Source: CALBGR01 sp964499935
Lineage (GTDB): Bacteria; Patescibacteriota; Saccharimonadia; Saccharimonadales; UBA4665
DNA: 64,000 nt
Assembly: GCA_964499935.1 (NCBI GenBank)
Contig: CAZCMS010000001.1
Coordinates: 248,001-312,000, forward strand
Reading direction: 5' to 3'
Positions 62,434 through 64,000 of this stretch are shown here, in pieces (the first letter of the stretch is position 1; each line of letters opens with the position of its first letter). The position numbers were made by a program, and so were the translations under genes. Below the pieces are notes generated by a model. It did not search any database and was not told where the DNA came from. It was given only the letters and a program-made list of their open reading frames with translations.

Positions 62434-62462
62434 TTGACTTTTATGTTGTAAAATGTTAAAAT
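62434..62462 (+). promoter_or_regulatory. Promoter of RNA unit 4
   Basis: TTGACT (62434-62439), 17-base spacer, TAAAAT (62457-62462), nearly the same block as at unit 3. Confidence 0.7.
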
Positions 62463-62526
62463 GTGTATAGTCTCAAAGTGTATAATATGCACTCTTGAGA
62501 GGAGATATATTAACAGATTATTAAAT

Positions 62527-63391
62527 CACACTACATAGTCATGGGTCTTTAATGATCCACCACCGACTAGTAGATATTAGCGTACCTTTTGTAGGTCATG
62601 GGGCCAGCTTTTTGAAGATAACTTTTTATGTTGCCTTAGGGAAGCTGTCTCCATCTGGAGTTGCGTCAACTATTCTGGCTTTTTAGTCTCACATCGATCC
62701 CTTGGAGGGGATATGCGTAATGTACCTGCAATTCTGAAGGTTGTGGCTGTCGCCATGCTCTTCGTGTTGGCCTCGGTGCTGTTTTCGGCTCCGGCGAGTG
62801 CGTCGTCCTCTGCTAAGCAGAGTAGTGGCGTGTACTTCACGAAGGATGGCCAGGGACGTTTCTCTGACTTGGTCGTGAGCCAGGTCGAGAAGGTCCGTGT
62901 GCCGTACAGCCCGCACTTGGTGCGAGTAGGTAACTACCTCGCAGCAGTGCAGTCTGTCGGCAAGCCCGAGGAATTCAGTTCTAGCCCGGATTATGTTCAG
63001 ATGAACCAACGGGTCGTGCTGATTCCCGTTGTTCTTGCAGAATGTGAGAATCTGGTCTCTGGCAGGGAGATCAAGGCTGTCAAGGTGTGGAACGAGATTC
63101 GTATCTCGCCCCCTAATCCTGGAGGTTTGCCTAATCGGCAGTTGCCCCTTGCTCCTGTGGAATTGCCTTCGGCATTCTTGAAGCACTGATGCACCCCAAT
63201 CCACTACAGAAAGGAGGAAGCTTCTTCATGGAGCCTCCATTAGCAGTACCTGTGTCGGTGTAGGCAAGTGCGAGCATGGTAAAAGAATTGATAGCGTTAT
63301 GCCTCGGCATACCTTCAAAAAACTCTATATACCCATCGCTCACACTTGTAACACTAAGCTAAGCGTTAAAAGCCAATGAGTATGTAGTGTG
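62527..63391 (+). other. ORF-enclosing structured RNA unit 4
   Basis: The outer helix has a different sequence here but still pairs: CACACTACATAGTC (62527-62540) with GAGTATGTAGTGTG (63378-63391), 13 of 14 positions, extended by TTAAATC with GATTTAA after a small bulge. CACCGAC (62561-62567) pairs with GTCGGTG (63254-63260). GGGTC/GATCC, GGGGCCAGCTT (62600) with AAGCTGTCTCC (62642), and GTGCGAGC (63268) with GCTCACAC (63338) repeat the local hairpins. The changed outer helix is strong covariation. Confidence 0.62.
62713..63189 (+). CDS. Secreted protein of RNA unit 4
   Basis: 158 residues. Signal peptide about 1-32 (MLFVLASVLFSAPASAS). The body carries RVPYSPHLVRVGNYLAAVQ, MNQRVVLIPVVLAECENLVSG and KVWNEIRISPPNPGGLPNRQ, a shorter paralogue of the unit 3 protein. 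No hinge, no anchor. GC-rich. GGAGGGG lies just before the ATG. Function unknown; probably exported. Confidence 0.78.
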   Translation: MRNVPAILKVVAVAMLFVLASVLFSAPASASSSAKQSSGVYFTKDGQGRFSDLVVSQVEKVRVPYSPHLVRVGNYLAAVQSVGKPEEFSSSPDYVQMNQRVVLIPVVLAECENLVSGREIKAVKVWNEIRISPPNPGGLPNRQLPLAPVELPSAFLKH

Positions 63392-63537
63392 CTTGATTTA
63401 ATGTAATGCCACACCAGCTAATTAAGTCTAGCTACATTTTGTATTGCAATATTACCTCTGTTGTGTTAAAATTATCGGGTGTCGTTTTACGGCAACCATG
63501 GCCTCATATCCTTTCAGGATATCAAACCCTCACTCGG

Positions 63538-63612
63538 GGCCTCATCGTCTAACGGCTAGGACACCAGGTTTTCATCCTGGCAATCGGGGTTCGATTCCCC
63601 GTGAGGTCACCA
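63538..63612 (+). tRNA. tRNA-Glu (TTC)
   Basis: Acceptor arms GGCCTCA/TGAGGTC, anticodon loop TTTTCAT (anticodon TTC), T-arm CGGGGTTCGATTCCCCG, encoded CCA. It marks the right side of the four-unit region. Confidence 0.96.
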
Positions 63613-63616
63613 TAAG

Positions 63617-63646
63617 AGACTCATCCGTCATGGATGGGTCTTTTTT
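63617..63646 (+). terminator. Terminator of tRNA-Glu
   Basis: AGACTCATCC and GGATGGGTCT around a five-base loop, then six T. Confidence 0.88.
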
Positions 63647-63842
63647 GTTTGGTGTGTATTCGTAGAAGAGGCTAATGTCTACGATTCCAAGCTTTAGCTC
63701 GTTCTAATCCCATTCCATGCCTTCTGGTATTACTAGATGCTCTCTTTGTATTTTCTGGAAATATTATTTCTCTGGGTTCCCTTTAGGGTATTCTGGACAA
63801 CATATTTGAATTTTTGTAACTGGCATGTTATTGTTAATTTCT

Positions 63843-64000
63843 ATGGATAGAGAAGCACTTCAAACTAGTTATAATTACAGTCAGCTCTGGGAGCAGCACT
63901 TTAAGGGAGGTTATTTCTCCGAGGACGTTAAAAAGGTTTTCGAGACGATTAAGGACCAAAGTGATCAAGAAAAACGAGCCTTTTATGCTCAACAATTTGA
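63843..64000 (+). CDS. Start of an unidentified gene (3' truncated by the window)
   Basis: The frame is open from ATG 63843 to the window end, 52 codons, starting MDREALQTSYNYSQLWEQHF. The polar, aromatic- and Glu/Lys-rich text looks coding. No good ribosome site is visible. No family is recognisable from this length. The 230 bases before it (63613-63842) hold the tRNA terminator and no convincing gene. Confidence 0.45.
   Translation, partial: MDREALQTSYNYSQLWEQHFKGGYFSEDVKKVFETIKDQSDQEKRAFYAQQF

Noticed and set aside
56753..63391. Insertion sequences or integron cassettes
   Set aside because: No transposase or integrase in the units, no target duplications seen, and G-U pairs and bulges fit RNA helices better than DNA recombination sites. 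A DNA-element reading is not fully excluded.
63655..63842. Possible gene remnant on the minus strand before the last ORF
   Set aside because: Short open pieces in different frames with stops between them and no motif strong enough to name.
1..64000. CRISPR array
   Set aside because: I saw no regularly spaced direct repeats with unique spacers.

Overview
The window looks like a chromosomal segment of a Candidatus Saccharibacteria (TM7, Patescibacteria) genome. The standard genetic code fits throughout, the host base composition is moderately AT-rich, and the gene content is typical of that group: RNase Y followed by a YmdB-type phosphoesterase, a DUF5684 protein, a membrane-tethered Clp ATPase with a small membrane partner, a sortase with sortase-anchored surface proteins, and scattered cell-wall genes (murA-like, murB, mraY, murI, murD). 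The lineage call is inference from gene families and was not tested against a marker gene.

Layout. 1-5.0 kb: end of a sortase-anchored surface protein, its sortase, rny, ymdB, a LysM protein and tRNA-Pro. 5.0-5.4 kb: remnant of a large serine recombinase beside tRNA-Pro. 5.4-13.5 kb: membrane proteins, a restriction-like PD-(D/E)XK protein, an Excalibur-domain protein, a 23-residue Arg-rich peptide, an inositol-phosphatase family enzyme, and a MarR/MFS drug-efflux pair. 14.6-19.6 kb: a minus-strand signalling operon encoding a Crp-family regulator, an OmpR-type response regulator, a 37-residue peptide with one near-C-terminal Trp, a six-TM histidine kinase and a fused class II cyclase-like/class I isoprenoid enzyme. 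Its parts mirror ComQXPA prenyl-peptide quorum sensing. 19.7-26.7 kb: polyprenol-kinase-like protein, Clp ATPase, metal P-type ATPase, pentapeptide-repeat protein. 26.7-35.2 kb: broken small genes, a GC-rich orphan ORF, tRNA-His, murB, glyA, an HTH-MurA fusion with a palindromic operator, and mraY. 35.2-36.6 kb: tRNA-Gly, tRNA-Arg and a threonine dehydratase behind an Ile-rich leader peptide and attenuator. 36.7-50.8 kb: CYTH, Mpg, tRNA-Arg, an interrupted small gene, Hsp20, an RRM protein, NUDIX, diacylglycerol kinase, aroB, HAD, tRNA-Lys, folD, murI, murD. 50.8-56.0 kb: two receiver-only response regulators divergent from a pyruvoyl arginine decarboxylase, a GNAT/LuxI-like acyltransferase and a multi-TM histidine kinase; this is a second candidate small-molecule signalling module.

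56.5-63.4 kb is the most unusual stretch. Four transcription units each contain one GC-rich ORF for a secreted protein. Each ORF lies between AT-rich untranslated regions whose 5' and 3' ends can pair over 0.9-1.9 kb. Two long-range helices (the outer closing helix and the CACCGAC/GTCGGTG helix) recur in all four units with covariation or G-U substitutions. Conserved local hairpins also recur on both sides of the ORF. The host-composition gene between units 1 and 2 encodes an LPKTG-anchored surface protein. A perfect Crp-type palindrome lies upstream of unit 1 and a partial one lies upstream of the crp gene, so the Crp regulator may connect the two regions. The window ends with tRNA-Glu and the start of an unidentified gene.
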